Assembly: GCA_963210315.1 (NCBI GenBank)
Contig: OY723252.1
Location: 1,116,001-1,180,000 of the forward strand
Length of the DNA stretch: 64,000 bases
Direction of reading: 5' to 3'
Source: Rhynchopus euleeides
Lineage: Eukaryota > Euglenozoa > Diplonemea > Diplonemida > Diplonemidae
Part shown: positions 31,243 to 42,061 of the stretch, one piece after another
Layout of the letters: each line of letters starts with the position of its first letter
How positions within the stretch are numbered: position 1 is the first letter of the stretch
Made by a program: the position numbers and the translations under genes
Notes under the pieces: model-generated
Seen by the model: the letters and a program-made list of their open reading frames with translations, nothing else
Databases searched by the model: none
Told to the model about the DNA's origin: nothing

Positions 31243-31372
31243 CCTAAACGATTCGTAATATCGCATAATATCGTATTTTATATCGTAATCGTATACGATA
31301 TAATGCGATATAAAATACGATATGCACGATTCGTATTTCACCATTACGATTCGTACGTCATCCGTGTATTTG

Positions 31373-32520
31373 GCTTTTCGTTCAGGCGTTTATGGATTCA
31401 CACCGGGAGCCTCCGCTTCCTGAGGTCTTCTGAAATTGCACCTAAATAGTGCAGTTGATGTGCAACCTCGTCGTGTCAACCTCGCCGACCTCTTTATTTT
31501 CATGTGTGTTTTTTTTTGGGAGGCAGCTATGCCCCTACTTCCTGCTCCCCCACTCTCCCACCCATCTGGGGTGTGTCTCACACTACGTCACGAGAACTAC
31601 AGCAAAGTGACAAATAATCAGAGCTGTGAGACCACCTTTTTTTGCTTTTTGTGCCCTCAGGGATTTTTTTTTTCATGTCGCTCCCGTTGGTCACTTCGCT
31701 GCTTTGAGTCAGCCACGTGGCGGAAGCCGGACCGCAGGGAGGGGCGTTGCGCCCGTTGACGCCTCTCACTCCTCATGTGCCTTGAGTAGCTGCCAGGTGG
31801 GTCTGCTTTGAGGCGGGGAATCGCGTCAGGCCAAACAGCCACTGCGAGGACGTCTCCCCTAAAAGAAAAGAAAGAATGTGGGAAGGGGACGGGGGTGGGA
31901 TGGGTGGGCAGCGCAAGCCGGAAGGAGCGCCTCCCATGGGGCGGAAGCTCACCCGACAGCATAAAATGCTGCGAAAACAACAAAAAAAGGGGAAAATAAA
32001 CCACGCACACCACAACATCAATAAAACCAAAGCCGTGCAGAAAGGGCCCCTCCGCATATATGAGACAGGGCACACAGCGGAAAAAGAGTTACCAGAGCTT
32101 GCTTTAGTTTCCCCTCGGAGGAGGGTAATCACAGGGGGCGCCACGTGAAGGCAGCAAGTTGGATTTTATCCCCCCTGGTGACAAGGGTGAGGGATGTCCC
32201 GTGGTGATTTTACATGTGTGAGAGCACCACATTACTTCCCCCTGAGGATTCCCACTTCCCCGTTGTAATGCCCCCATGATGTATCCGGTATTTGAAGAGC
32301 TGTCAATGTGTGAATGCAATCCAACATTTGTCTAGGGGGGGGGTCTTTGCTACGGGGTGCCAACGAGTGCAATTTGGTGCATCATCCGACGCAGGAGAGT
32401 ATCGTTGTGAAGATTGCTGGACACTGGTATGAAGATGACAGTAGCGCCGAGGCAGAAGAGGAAGAAGACGATGCAGGCAGGTCGAGCCCCCCCCCCCCCC
32501 GCCCCCCCCCCCCCCCCCCC
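31373..32520. other. Gene-free segment
   Basis: Nothing convincing seen. It starts immediately after the hAT-like target duplication and should continue the pre-insertion sequence of about 28946-29045. It has no motif-bearing frame. It ends in long C runs at 32488-32522. Confidence 0.5.
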
Positions 32521-32527
32521 CCATCCT

Positions 32528-32930
32528 GAGAAATCGCCATGTATCGCCAAGTCCCCCAAACTGGTCTGGACCGGACAAATTCTGGACCTCGGGGGGGGTC
32601 TGGAGGTGGATTGGACCTTTTTTACGGTCCAGATTTATTCTGTTTACGGTATTTTACATGTATAATACTTGTCATGCAAGTAAAATACATGTATTTTACT
32701 TGCATGCAAGTATTTTATAATAATAGTTGACATGCAATAATATTTTATAATAATAGTTGACATGCAAGTATTATACATGTATTTTTACTTGATATACATG
32801 TATTTTACATGTATATTTCAGGCATATACATGTATTATACATGTATAATAGTTGACATGCAAGTATTATACATGTATAATACATGTATTATACTTGTAGT
32901 TATACATGTAAAATTTACAAGATCCCACCG
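32528..32930. repeat. Second copy of the CTGGACC block and ATACATGTAT palindromic array
   Basis: GAAATCGCCATGTATCGCCA through ACGGTCCAGATTTATTCTGT duplicates 26215-26335. It is followed by about 270 bp of TACATGTAT, ACTTGCATGC and TAATAGTTGACATGCAA units. Confidence 0.85.
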
Positions 32931-33140
32931 TGCACACGGTGGACCCCCACCCCCTGGAGCGGGGGTATGGGACCCCCGCTATCGGGGGTCTGCCCTGCTT
33001 TTTTTGGTGCCCAGACGACCCCCGATAGCGGGGGTCCATACCCCCACTCGCGGGGGTCGGACCTCGCCAGACCCCCGATATTCCGATATCCCAAAAGGGT
33101 CTGCCCCGACGTGCGGGAGTCCACCGTGCACACCCAACCC
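32930..33140. repeat. ACCCCCGCTATCGGGGGT palindrome cluster bounded by GTGCACGGTGGA inverted ends
   Basis: Palindromes of the type ACCCCCGATAGCGGGGGT recur at 20-70-bp spacing and resemble the cluster at 26040-26200. TCCACCGTGCACAC is found at both the left (ACCGTGCACACGGTGGA) and the right (GTCCACCGTGCACACC). This suggests a small non-autonomous element. Confidence 0.7.
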
Positions 33141-33569
33141 TGGCAAAAGACGGCGAAGGACGTCTGACTTGATGCAAAGCCTCAGCAAAAAAACCCTTGG
33201 TGACGAAATACACAAATGTCCTGGCTGATGAAGGTATGACGGTGTGATGAATGTAGATCACGGAAAATCCTATTACATCTTGCAATGTCTCCGAAAACTT
33301 GAATCTGGCACTTCAGCTGACACAACACAGAGAAAGAAACGTTTGCAATAAGAACCAGGCTTGCTCCTAACATGGAATACGGAATACACTCTCCGAGATT
33401 TCCCGATTATTTTCTAAGGATTTTTAGGAGGGGAAATTTATTTTTTTCTAAGGATTTTCCTTAGGAAACTTTTTCCGAGGGGGGGGGATGAGGATGAGTC
33501 CTCCAGGCACCCGCCCCTTTCCTGTTTCTTCCCGGCAGCCAAAAAATCGGTGTTCTTTCCAGCCAAGAC

Positions 33570-33629
33570 CCAGATGTTCACTACCGTGGCCTCCGGCGGC
33601 TGGGGGGCTCTGCCCCCCAGACCCCCCTG
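33570..33629 (+). repeat. Dispersed GC-rich repeat, copy 7
   Basis: Full core with GGGGGGCTCTGCCCCCC (one mismatch). The upstream CCCTTTCCTGTTTCTTCCC and AAATCGGTGTTCTTTCCAGC resemble the complement of the flank of copy 1, supporting a longer element. Confidence 0.88.
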
Positions 33630-33635
33630 TGGCTT

Positions 33636-34076
33636 GTGCCTGTCTTGTCACCAAGTCCTTACGCGTACACCACTATGGCATGTCAAGAAGGGGTGTCGTT
33701 GGAAAAAACGGTCCCGAAACCTATTTTTTGCCTTCATCCGGCAGCTGATGATGGCGGGATCACTGGCCACAGGAGAGATGAGCCGTGGACGCCGGATACC
33801 CCATCTAGCGAGTCGAACCAGTGGGAACTGTCAGATGGCGCCGACCCTATAGGAGGTCATCAGGCCGCGCAGCGCCTCATGCTGTTGAGGCAACCGTCGC
33901 ATGCATCGGTCGTACGCGCCTTACAGCACAATGAAAACAAGGCGGTCATTGCCGACATTGTGTTTGGCCGCGGATGGCGAGCTACCGGACCTGGGCTGCC
34001 AGTGGTGGTCTCGATCGAGGAGGCCTTCACCATGCGGTTCCGGTTGCGGCGGTCGTGCCGAAACGAGCGCCCATGA
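33636..34076 (+). CDS. Possible coding fragment, unknown protein
   Basis: The first third of this open frame lies in the dispersed repeat, so the start is not real. The part from about 33775 on (PWTPDTPSSESNQWELS, then AAQRLMLLRQPSHASVVRAL and VVVSIEEAFTMRF) has protein-like patterning. No family is recognised. It may be a lone exon, a gene relic or chance. Confidence 0.25.
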   Translation: MPVLSPSPYAYTTMACQEGVSLEKTVPKPIFCLHPAADDGGITGHRRDEPWTPDTPSSESNQWELSDGADPIGGHQAAQRLMLLRQPSHASVVRALQHNENKAVIADIVFGRGWRATGPGLPVVVSIEEAFTMRFRLRRSCRNERP

Positions 34077-34399
34077 GTGAGTTGTGACAGAATTTTCCAA
34101 GGCAGTGCACTGCGTGAGGTTGTGGGACTAGCACAGGGAACTGCTGGGTCCGAAATCCAAGGCAAAAATCCTTAGAAAAAAGCAGGAATACATTTCCGGG
34201 ATTTTGGCTATTTTTCAAGGAATACGGAGCAAGCCTGATAAGAACCAAGGCCGTGCAGGCAGTGTACTGCCAATTTTCTGTTTTTTTTCTCGCTCTTGTT
34301 GGGCAGGACGGGTGGGGCGCGGCTTGTCATTGATTCCTCGAAGGGGCAGACAGTCCCCGCATGTAGTGAGGGGTGCAGTCAGGGGGCTCCGTCCGGTCG

Positions 34400-34570
34400 A
34401 TACCATCCAGACTGGGGGACCGTCGCACTGTGTCACTCCTGTGTGACAACCGATTCTGTCAGCACCACACAGTTATATCTCACCTTGTGTGATGCAGTAC
34501 TGAGTGAAGCCACCCCACTAGATACAACCAGGGCTGATGCCTACGCTGGGGGAGATGCAGGGTGGGGTGT
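34400..34570 (+). repeat. Duplicated segment shared with 46450-46580
   Basis: GATACCATCCAGACTGGGGG through CACTGTGTCACTCCTGTG to GAGTGAAGCCACCCC(A/C)CTAGA occurs at both places in the same orientation. At this locus it lies on the 3' side of the intact DUF4116 gene and at the other on the 5' side of the broken one. A dispersed repeat is likelier than a boundary of the gene duplication. Confidence 0.75.
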
Positions 34571-34630
34571 CTTGTTCGGGAAGCAGCAAGGCTGGGCTGC
34601 AAACGGCTAGAGGCACCGGTGGCTCTTGTT

Positions 34631-36715
34631 CTAATGCAGCTCAGGGAAGGCGGCAGCAAGGACGTCGCTGTCGCGACGCAGCGGGGCTGACGCGCGGATG
34701 AAGGCGTCTGGGTCGGCACGCACAGCCGCCAGCACCACCTCCTTGTCGTAGCACAGCGCTGTGGAGGCGTACTTCAGGGCACATCCCTGCTGTCGCACAG
34801 CCGCCAGCACCACCTCACGCTTGTTCCGCAGTGTGGTGCGGGCGAAGCGCAGCGCACTGCCGCAACTCGTCACGGCTGCGAGGACCACCTCTTCGTCAGC
34901 ACAGAAGACAGGATCGACGAACCGCAGAGCACCGCCGTGTGCACGAGCTGCTTGAAGGACAACCGACCTGTCGCTTCGCAGTGAAGGGTCAGCGTACTGC
35001 ATGGCCCTCCCGTCCTGCAAGACGGCAGCCAGTTGAAGCTCCTTGTCACGGCACAGTGAATAACTGGCGAACTGAAGAGCGCACCCGCACTTGCGTACGG
35101 CTGCAAGCATGAAGTCTCTGTTGCTGTAGAAAGAATGGTCGGCGTAGCGGAGACCATACCCGCTACCGTGTGTGACTGCGAGCACCACCTCCTCGTCCTT
35201 CCGGAACATCAGGTCAGCGAAGCGAAGCACCCAACCGGCCGACTTCACAGCGGCAAGCACGACCTCACGATCCCTGCGCAGGTTGTGTGAAGCATACTGC
35301 AACATCTCACCATTCTTCGGCACGGCTGTGAGGACCACATCTCTGTTGCTGCAGATCGAATCATCGCAGTACCCCAAGGCCATCGGGTTCTGTGCCACCG
35401 CAGCAAGCTGCACCTCCGTGTCGCTACACACGGAGGGGTGGGCGTTCCGCAAGGCACACCCATTCAGCTTGACACACTGCAGCACAAAGTCTCTGTTGGT
35501 CTGGAGTGACTTGTCTGCGACTTGGAGCACAGGTGCTTCACGCCGCACACCCGCCAGCACCACCTCCTCGTCCTTCAGCAGGTGGGATGCGGCACACCGC
35601 AGTGCCTCGGTCTGACCCCACCCTCTGCTGTGCATCGCAGCCAGCACGACCTCCCTGTCGCCCTGCAGGGAAGGGTGGGCGTAGTGGAGTGCATCGAGCC
35701 GCGTCTCGAGTGCTGCAAGGACAAGGTCTCGGTCGCAGCGCAGCGACTCGTCTGCATATTGTAGCACGTCGCCGTTCCACATCACTGCCTCGCGTTGGAA
35801 CTCTGTATCGTCGCGCAGCTCAGGTGAGATCTCGGGGAAGGAGATGCGGCCCCAACGCAGCAAGGTCAGCACCACCTCCCTGTCGCCACGCAGCGCGTCA
35901 GGAATAGCACAACTCCCACCAGGCGTGAGAACAAGCTCATTGTCATTGCGCAGTGCCTCACTTGCGTACCTTAGATCCTGTGCTGCCATGACCACCTCCC
36001 TGTCGTTGCGGAGGGACTCGCAGGCGTACTTGAGTGCATAGCTTCTTGCTTGCACAGCTGCCATGGCGACCTCCCTGTCGGCCTGCAGCGCTGCATCGAC
36101 ATGCTGGAGTGCCTCGCCACAGCGCTGCACAACAGTGAGGACGAACGGCTTGTTGCTGCGGAGTGCAGCAGATGCGTGACTGATGGCATTGGGATCCAGA
36201 GTGCTTGCCAGCAGCACCACGTCCTCGTCAGCTCGCAGGTCTTCGGAAGCATGTTGAAGCGCAGACCCGCCCGTGTCAACAGCTGCGGTGACGATGTCTT
36301 TGTCACTGCGGAATGACTCATCCAGGTGCTGCAGCGCATTCCCGTCACACGCCACCATCGCAAGCGCCACGTCACGCAGACGCCGTGCCCAAACAGGGAT
36401 CGTCGTCATGTCAAACTTAATCCAGCCGTCTGGGTTCTCAGTCTTGTGCTTCTGCAGCACCTCGAGGAAGCGAGCACCCGACAAGGCGACGTGGATGGAG
36501 CAACCCTGCGACACACCTGCGGCACCGGACAGAGGGGTGCTGTCGTGGAGCACGTGCCCATCCACCGCCAGCTCCACGTCCTCGGCAAGCACGTCTGCAG
36601 GCGACCCGAGCACCACGTCGAGTGCCTTTGCTTTGAGATGCACCGGCGTGTCGTCCTCCCCGATATGCACCGCATGCTGCTCCGCACACAGCCTGTCCTG
36701 CAGGTACACCTCCAT
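34631..36715 (-). CDS. Ubiquitin-like N terminus plus DUF4116 repeat protein (intact copy)
   Basis: The start at 36715 (MEVYLQDRLC) is chosen because it opens the conserved region; an ATG three codons upstream is also possible. It gives 694 residues. Residues about 1-75 resemble a ubiquitin-like fold (LAVDGHVLHDSTPLSG, then CSIHVAL). From about residue 120 to the end there are about a dozen copies of a 45-50-residue repeat with consensus L..DREVVLAAV...G.ALQYAS.SLR.D, which is the DUF4116 signature. Such arrays occur in many protist and giant-virus proteins; the function is unknown, and protein binding is only a guess. No signal peptide or membrane segment is visible. A second, broken copy lies directly upstream on the same strand (37569-46068), so this is a tandem gene duplication. 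The single open frame shows no introns. Confidence 0.88.
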   Translation of the reverse strand: MEVYLQDRLCAEQHAVHIGEDDTPVHLKAKALDVVLGSPADVLAEDVELAVDGHVLHDSTPLSGAAGVSQGCSIHVALSGARFLEVLQKHKTENPDGWIKFDMTTIPVWARRLRDVALAMVACDGNALQHLDESFRSDKDIVTAAVDTGGSALQHASEDLRADEDVVLLASTLDPNAISHASAALRSNKPFVLTVVQRCGEALQHVDAALQADREVAMAAVQARSYALKYACESLRNDREVVMAAQDLRYASEALRNDNELVLTPGGSCAIPDALRGDREVVLTLLRWGRISFPEISPELRDDTEFQREAVMWNGDVLQYADESLRCDRDLVLAALETRLDALHYAHPSLQGDREVVLAAMHSRGWGQTEALRCAASHLLKDEEVVLAGVRREAPVLQVADKSLQTNRDFVLQCVKLNGCALRNAHPSVCSDTEVQLAAVAQNPMALGYCDDSICSNRDVVLTAVPKNGEMLQYASHNLRRDREVVLAAVKSAGWVLRFADLMFRKDEEVVLAVTHGSGYGLRYADHSFYSNRDFMLAAVRKCGCALQFASYSLCRDKELQLAAVLQDGRAMQYADPSLRSDRSVVLQAARAHGGALRFVDPVFCADEEVVLAAVTSCGSALRFARTTLRNKREVVLAAVRQQGCALKYASTALCYDKEVVLAAVRADPDAFIRASAPLRRDSDVLAAAFPELH

Positions 36716-36724
36716 TGTCAACAA

Positions 36725-37568
36725 CTACCCTTCCCGTTTTTCTGCAGTGTGGGTGTCTTGCAATGTGATTTGTATATGTACCGATTCATAGTTGTTGATG
36801 TGCAGTCCACCCCTGAGCAGGGAGCGAGACAAAGGTGGTCTGGCAGCGGGTTGTGTGTGCGCATGTGGTGCAGCGGTGGTGGGTAAAGCGTCAGAGTTTG
36901 TTCAGTGCAAATCACACAGATACTGCCGCAGCAGGGTGCAAAAGAGGATAGCGGAATGGGTCGCGTGTAGGGGGTCCCCTCGGGGGCCTGCATTCATTCC
37001 AGTCCATTCAATCATGCTGACATCGAGGTGTGCAGGGTGTGACACACACACAGAACAGGGAAACCAGAACAGGTGAAACCCGAAGGGTAGACTGCCTCTG
37101 AAGAACACTAAATGCTCCGTGTTGAGTGAATCTTCCTACCTACGCCTCCTGAGTGCCATGAGGAAACTGCTCGAACCGTGCACAAGGCGCTGGTTGGTGT
37201 TCACAGCATACACAGGCACCGCACACCAAGCCATAGCACATGGTCCTCCAGAGCACAACAGCCCTCTCCATGCACACCTGAAGTGGTCCGATTTCACTCC
37301 TGCGCTAACCCTGGGTCAAGAAATCCCGTCTCGGGGGGTGCAAGGATACCTTCTTGACCCTACCCCACCCACATGAACACTTTTGGGGGGAGTATCCTGC
37401 CATGTGCACCACTGGCTAGTTGTGGCTCAAATCTTGACGAACTTCTTTACAGCGGACACGACGCACAGGAAGGCTCATGCACGCACGTGCAGGGTGTTCG
37501 CACAAAGCTCCCGCTCTGCTCCTGGCTGTGGGTGCGGGGCAGCTGAACACAGGGGAGTTCGGCACAGC
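36725..37568. other. Spacer between the two DUF4116 gene copies
   Basis: About 840 bp with no gene. It should contain the promoter of the intact minus-strand gene and the 3' flank of the broken copy. No clear TATA or poly(A) motif stands out. Confidence 0.5.
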
Positions 37569-37698
37569 TCAGGTGCAGCGGCGTCTCTTGTTCTCATGCA
37601 GCTCAGGGAAGGCGGCAGCAAGGACGTCGCTGTCGCGGCGCAGCGGGGCTGACGCGTGGATGAAGGCGTCTGGGTCGGCACGCACAGCCGCCAGCACC

Positions 37699-38547
37699 GA
37701 TTATGTTTTGTTTTGAGACTGACTCATCCAGAGGATCCAGGGAGCCCGGCGCAATTGCCAGACCCCCCAGACGGCCAGAAGACGCCGGTCTTCGCCGGGG
37801 CGGACCCAGCTAAAAGCAAACAGCAAGAACAGCAATAAAAAGGGAGAGCGTGCTCCTATCTCTGTGGGCTGGCGGGAAAAGGCTAAAAGGTAGAAAGGAA
37901 GGAAGCAATGTGCAACAAAATACGATTAATGCACTCGTTTGTTTCCACCGCGCCGGTCGCATAAAGCTGCGGTCGGATGAACGATTGCGCGGTTCAACTC
38001 CAACCCAGTGGGCGTAAAAAGGAGAAGGCGTAGCAACGGCTGGTTGAACAGGCCAACGGACACTCACCACCACAGTGATTGCAGAGGCGTTCCTGGTCGC
38101 GGTCGGCTTGCCGACAACAGGTACGGACAGAAGATCGTGTTAAAAAGAACTAAAAGTAGAGAGGCGAAAGGAAGACAAAGCCGGGGGAGCCACGTGTGCG
38201 TTAAAATTGTCCCACGTGCGCGTGTGCGGTAAACTTGTCCCACGCGCCCCGGTGAAAAACACGTAACACGGTTGCCGCCCACAGTTTCTTCTGGCCACGC
38301 GGCGCGCTTCATTAAGCGCCGTGTGCAGCCTGGCTGGTCTTAGCGGCCTAAGCGAAACACCGGTTCTCCAGAGGGATACGTCCGGCCCCCGACCACGCAA
38401 TGCGCTACTGCGCTACCTTAAGCAAAGCGTGCGACATATGTGACGCATCATTACCTCAACGGTCTGTTCGCAAAGGCCCCCAGGGTTCACCACGTGGAGG
38501 TGCCAGCCGTAGTCGCCAGGTCCGCTACCCTGACGACCCATCACCCC
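37699..38547 (-). mobile_element. DUF4116-targeting element, insertion 1 (849 bp)
   Basis: Bounded by the 18-bp duplication CGCACAGCCGCCAGCACC (37681-37698 and 38548-38565). Read on the - strand it starts GGGTGATGGG and ends in the A-rich tail GTCTCAAAACAAAACATAAT, as in a retroposed sequence. It shares most of its length with insertions 2 and 3. It has no open frame of interest. A GAG/GTAAT donor-like site (about 38454) and CTTTTAG/CTGGG acceptor-like site (about 37810) sit near its two ends. Confidence 0.85.
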
Positions 38548-38715
38548 CGCACAGCCGCCAGCACCACCTCCTTGTCGTAGCACAGCGCTGTGGAGGCGTA
38601 CTTCAGGGCACATCCCTCCTGTCGCACAGCCGCCAGCACCACCTCACGCTTGTTCCGCAGTGTGGTGCGGGCGAAGCGCAGTGCACTGCCGGAACTCGTC
38701 ACGGCTGCGAGGACC

Positions 38716-39547
38716 GGATTGATTTTGTTTATAGACTGACTCATCCAGAGGATCCAGGGAGCCCGGCGCAATTGCCAGACCCCCCAGACGGCCAGAAGAC
38801 GCCGGTCTTCGCCGGGGCGGACCCAGCTAAAAGCTAACAGCAAGAACAGCAATAAAAAGGGAGAGCGTGCTCCTATCTCTGTGGGCTGGCGGGAAAAGGC
38901 TAAAAGGTAGAAAGGAAGGAAGCAATGTGCAACAAAATACGATTAATGCACTCGTTTGTTAACACCGCGCCGGTCGCATAATGCTGCGGTCGGATGAACG
39001 ATTGACTGATCAACTCCAACCCAGTGGGCGTAAAAAGGAGAAGACGGGAACAACGGCTGGTCTAAACAGGACGAACGGACACTCACCACCACAGGGTATT
39101 CCAGAGGCGTTCCTGGTCGCGGCTCGACTGGTCGAACAACAGGTGACGGGCAAAAGATCGTGGTGAAAAAGAACTAAAAGTAGGAAGGCGAAGGAAGGCA
39201 AAGCCGGGGGATCCACGTGTGCGGTGAACTTGTCCCACGTGCGCATGTGCGTTAAACTAGTCCCACGCGCCCCGGTGAAAAACACGTAACACGGTTGCCG
39301 CCCACAGTTTCTTCTGGCCACGCGGCGCGCTTCATGAGCGCCGCGTGCAGCCTGACTGGTCTTAGCGGCCTAAGCGAAACACCGGGTCTCCAGAGGGATA
39401 CATCCAGCCTACACGCAATGCGCTACCTTAAGCCAAAGCGTGCAGCGTAGCTTACCTCAACGGTCTGTTCGCAAAGGCCCCCAGGGTTCACCACGTGGAG
39501 GTGCCAGCCGTAGTCGCCAGGTCCGCTCCCCTGACGACCCATCACCC
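38716..39547 (-). mobile_element. DUF4116-targeting element, insertion 2 (832 bp)
   Basis: Bounded by the 19-bp duplication CGTCACGGCTGCGAGGACC (38697-38715 and 39548-39566). Same start (GGGTGATGGG) and A-rich tail (TATAAACAAAATCAAT) on the - strand. GAG/GTAAGC donor-like site at 39455 and CTTTTAG/CTGGG near 38828. Confidence 0.87.
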
Positions 39548-41265
39548 CGTCACGGCTGCGAGGACCACCTCTTCGTCAGCACAGAAGACAGGATCGACGA
39601 ACCGCAGTGCACCGCCGTGTGCACGAGCTGCTTGAAGCACAACCGACCTGTCGCTTCGCAGTGAAGGGTCAGCGTACTGCATGGCCCTCCCGTCCTGCAA
39701 GACGGCAGCCAGTTGAAGCTCCTTGTCACGGCACAGTGAATAACTGGCGAACTGAAGAGCGCACCCGCACTTGCGTACGGCTGCAAGCATGAAGTCTCTG
39801 TTGCTGTAGAAAGAAGGGTCGGCGTAGCGGAGACCATACCCGCTACCGTGTGTGACTGCGAGCACCACCTCCTCGTCCTTCCGAAACATCAGGTCAGCGA
39901 AGAGAAGCGCCCGACCGTCCGACTTCACAGCGGCAAGCACGACCTCACGATCCCTGCGCAAGTTGTGTGAAGCATGCTTCAACATATTACCCTTCTTCCG
40001 CACGGCTGTGAGGACCACATCTCTGTTGCTGCGGATCGAATAATAACAGTACACCAAGGTCAGTGGGTCATGTGCCACTGCAGCAAGCTGCACCTCCGTG
40101 TCGCTACACACGGAGGGGTGGGCGTGCTGCAAGGCACACCCATTCAGCTTGACACACTGCAGCACAAAGTCTCTGTTGGTCTGGAGTGACTTGTCTGCGA
40201 CTTGGAGCACAGGTGCTTCACGCCGCACACCCGCCAGCACCACCTCCTCGTCCTTCAGCAGGTGGGATGCGGCACACCGCAGTGCCTCGGTCTGACCCCA
40301 CCCTCTGCTGTGCATCGCAGCCAGCACGACCTCCCTGTCGCCCTGCAGGGAAGGGTGGGCGTGTTCGAGTGCATCGAGCCGCGTCTCGAGTGCTGCAAGG
40401 ACATATTGATTTTTGTTTATAGACTGACTCATCCAGAGGATCCAGGGAGCCCGGCGCAATTGCCAGACCCCCCAGACGGCCAGAAGACGCCGGTCTTCGC
40501 CGGGGCGGACCCAGCTAAAAGCTAACAGCAAGAACAGCAATAAAAGGGAGAGCGTGCTCCTATCTCTGTGGGCTGGCGGGAAAAGGCTAAAAGGTAGAAA
40601 GGAAGGAAGCAATGTGCAACAAAATACAATTAATGCACTCGTTTGTTAACACCGCGCCGGTCGCATAATGCTGCGGTCGGATGAACGATTGACTGATCAA
40701 CTCCAACCCAGTGGGCGTAAAAAGGAGAAGACGGGAACAACGGCTGGTCTAAACAGGACGAACGGACACTCACCACCACAGGGTATTCCAGAGGCGTTCC
40801 TGGTCGCGGCTCGACTGGTCGAACAACAGGTGACGGGCAAAAGATCGTGGTGAAAAAGAACTAAAAGTAGGGAGGGTGTCCTAAATTTAGGAATTTTTTG
40901 AAAAATTTGGAAAATTTTGGGGAATTTTTTGAAAAAATGGCAAAAAAAAGGGTGTGGGGAGTTGGGTCCAGTTTAGCAAAGTCCGTGTATTTGGACGCGG
41001 CCCCTCAGATAAGGAAGCCGCGTCTCAGGTGCAGGATGTGGGGTGTTGTCGATTTTTCAGGGTTCGACATTCTCGGGCTGGACGGAGAGAAACGGTGGGT
41101 GCAACTCTGATCAGAAAAAACTTCAACCGAAAAAACGGGGTGTAGCTCCCTGACTGACGAGCAGCGGGAGGTGGCGAAGAGAAGCTCCTCATGCGTGGCG
41201 GCCTCCCTCGTTCGCGGCGGGTGAGGCATGCGGGGGTACGAGAGCGGCACCCGCCTGAGTTCTTT

Positions 41266-41532
41266 ATGGAACCCACAAACCTGGGTGGCCTCACGGATGT
41301 GAGGTTGGAAATGCTCCGGGAGACAGCCGATGGCGCCTCAACGCCACAGGCTATCGTTGCCGGCTTGGTGCCCATATGGTGCAAGATGAGCGGCGGAATC
41401 CGCGAACTTCGGGAACTATCAGGTAGTTTGAACGCTGAAGACTGCCCCGCCAGGCTGAATGGGAGTCACAACGCGATGAGGAACAAGGATCAGCAGCGCC
41501 CTTTGCGGCAAACACAGGGCAGCTCTCCCTGA
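41266..41532 (+). CDS. Possible captured coding fragment inside family G copy II
   Basis: MEPTNLGGLTDVRLEMLRET followed by TPQAIVAGLVPIWCKMSGG has protein-like composition. No family is recognised. It could be host sequence carried by the element or chance. Confidence 0.2.
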   Translation: MEPTNLGGLTDVRLEMLRETADGASTPQAIVAGLVPIWCKMSGGIRELRELSGSLNAEDCPARLNGSHNAMRNKDQQRPLRQTQGSSP

Positions 41533-42061
41533 GCAGCTGGGAATGAAACGGGACGGAACTAACGAGCAGCAGCGAAAATATTGCAGAGCACCAGTAACCA
41601 CAACGAGTCCATGACACAAGTGGAACTGCAGACACGGGGCAGCCAAGAAACCGACGCAGTCGCAGGAGACCACCTCCACTGTCAGAACGAGCAGAACTGA
41701 GAGACACTCAATGGGATGGAGCGGAATCACTGGAACGGGGACACACTGATGGCACACAGGACAGACAGACAGAAGTCAGAGTGAAACGGTTGTACAAAGG
41801 GCTCGGCTTTACCGACGTCCTTAGTACAGAGTGAAACGACGACGCCGCCGAAGGCGGCCAATCCGCCGCCCGAAGGGCGGCGGAAAAATTTTTGGGGTGT
41901 TTTTGGGAGAAAAACCGGGCAACCTGGGCCCTTTGGGACCACACAGGCCAGGAAAGGCCAAAATTTTCGATTTTTTTCGGAAATTTTTCGGTTTTTCAGA
42001 GTGTGGCAGTCCGCAGATACAGATTTTCGGGTCGGAAAAAAAAATTTTTTTTCGACCCAAA

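Larger units (their letters stand above)
29046..31366 (-). mobile_element. hAT-like TIR element with 24-bp perfect ends and 6-bp target duplication
   Basis: The left end CACGGATGACGTACGAATCG (plus TAAT) is exactly inverted at 31343-31366. TATTTG flanks both sides (29040-29045 and 31367-31372). Subterminal regions are rich in ATATCGTAT motifs (29060-29200 and 31250-31350). A disrupted transposase-like gene lies inside on the - strand, with a GC-rich repeat inserted at about 30700-30975. A 6-bp duplication is shorter than the 8 bp usual for hAT. Confidence 0.85.

Noticed and set aside
37699-38547. Interpreting the three gene gaps as ordinary spliceosomal introns
   Set aside because: The intact paralogue lacks them, the gaps carry 18-19-bp duplications, boundaries have no GT/AG at a seam that restores the protein, and an in-frame TGA follows each break.
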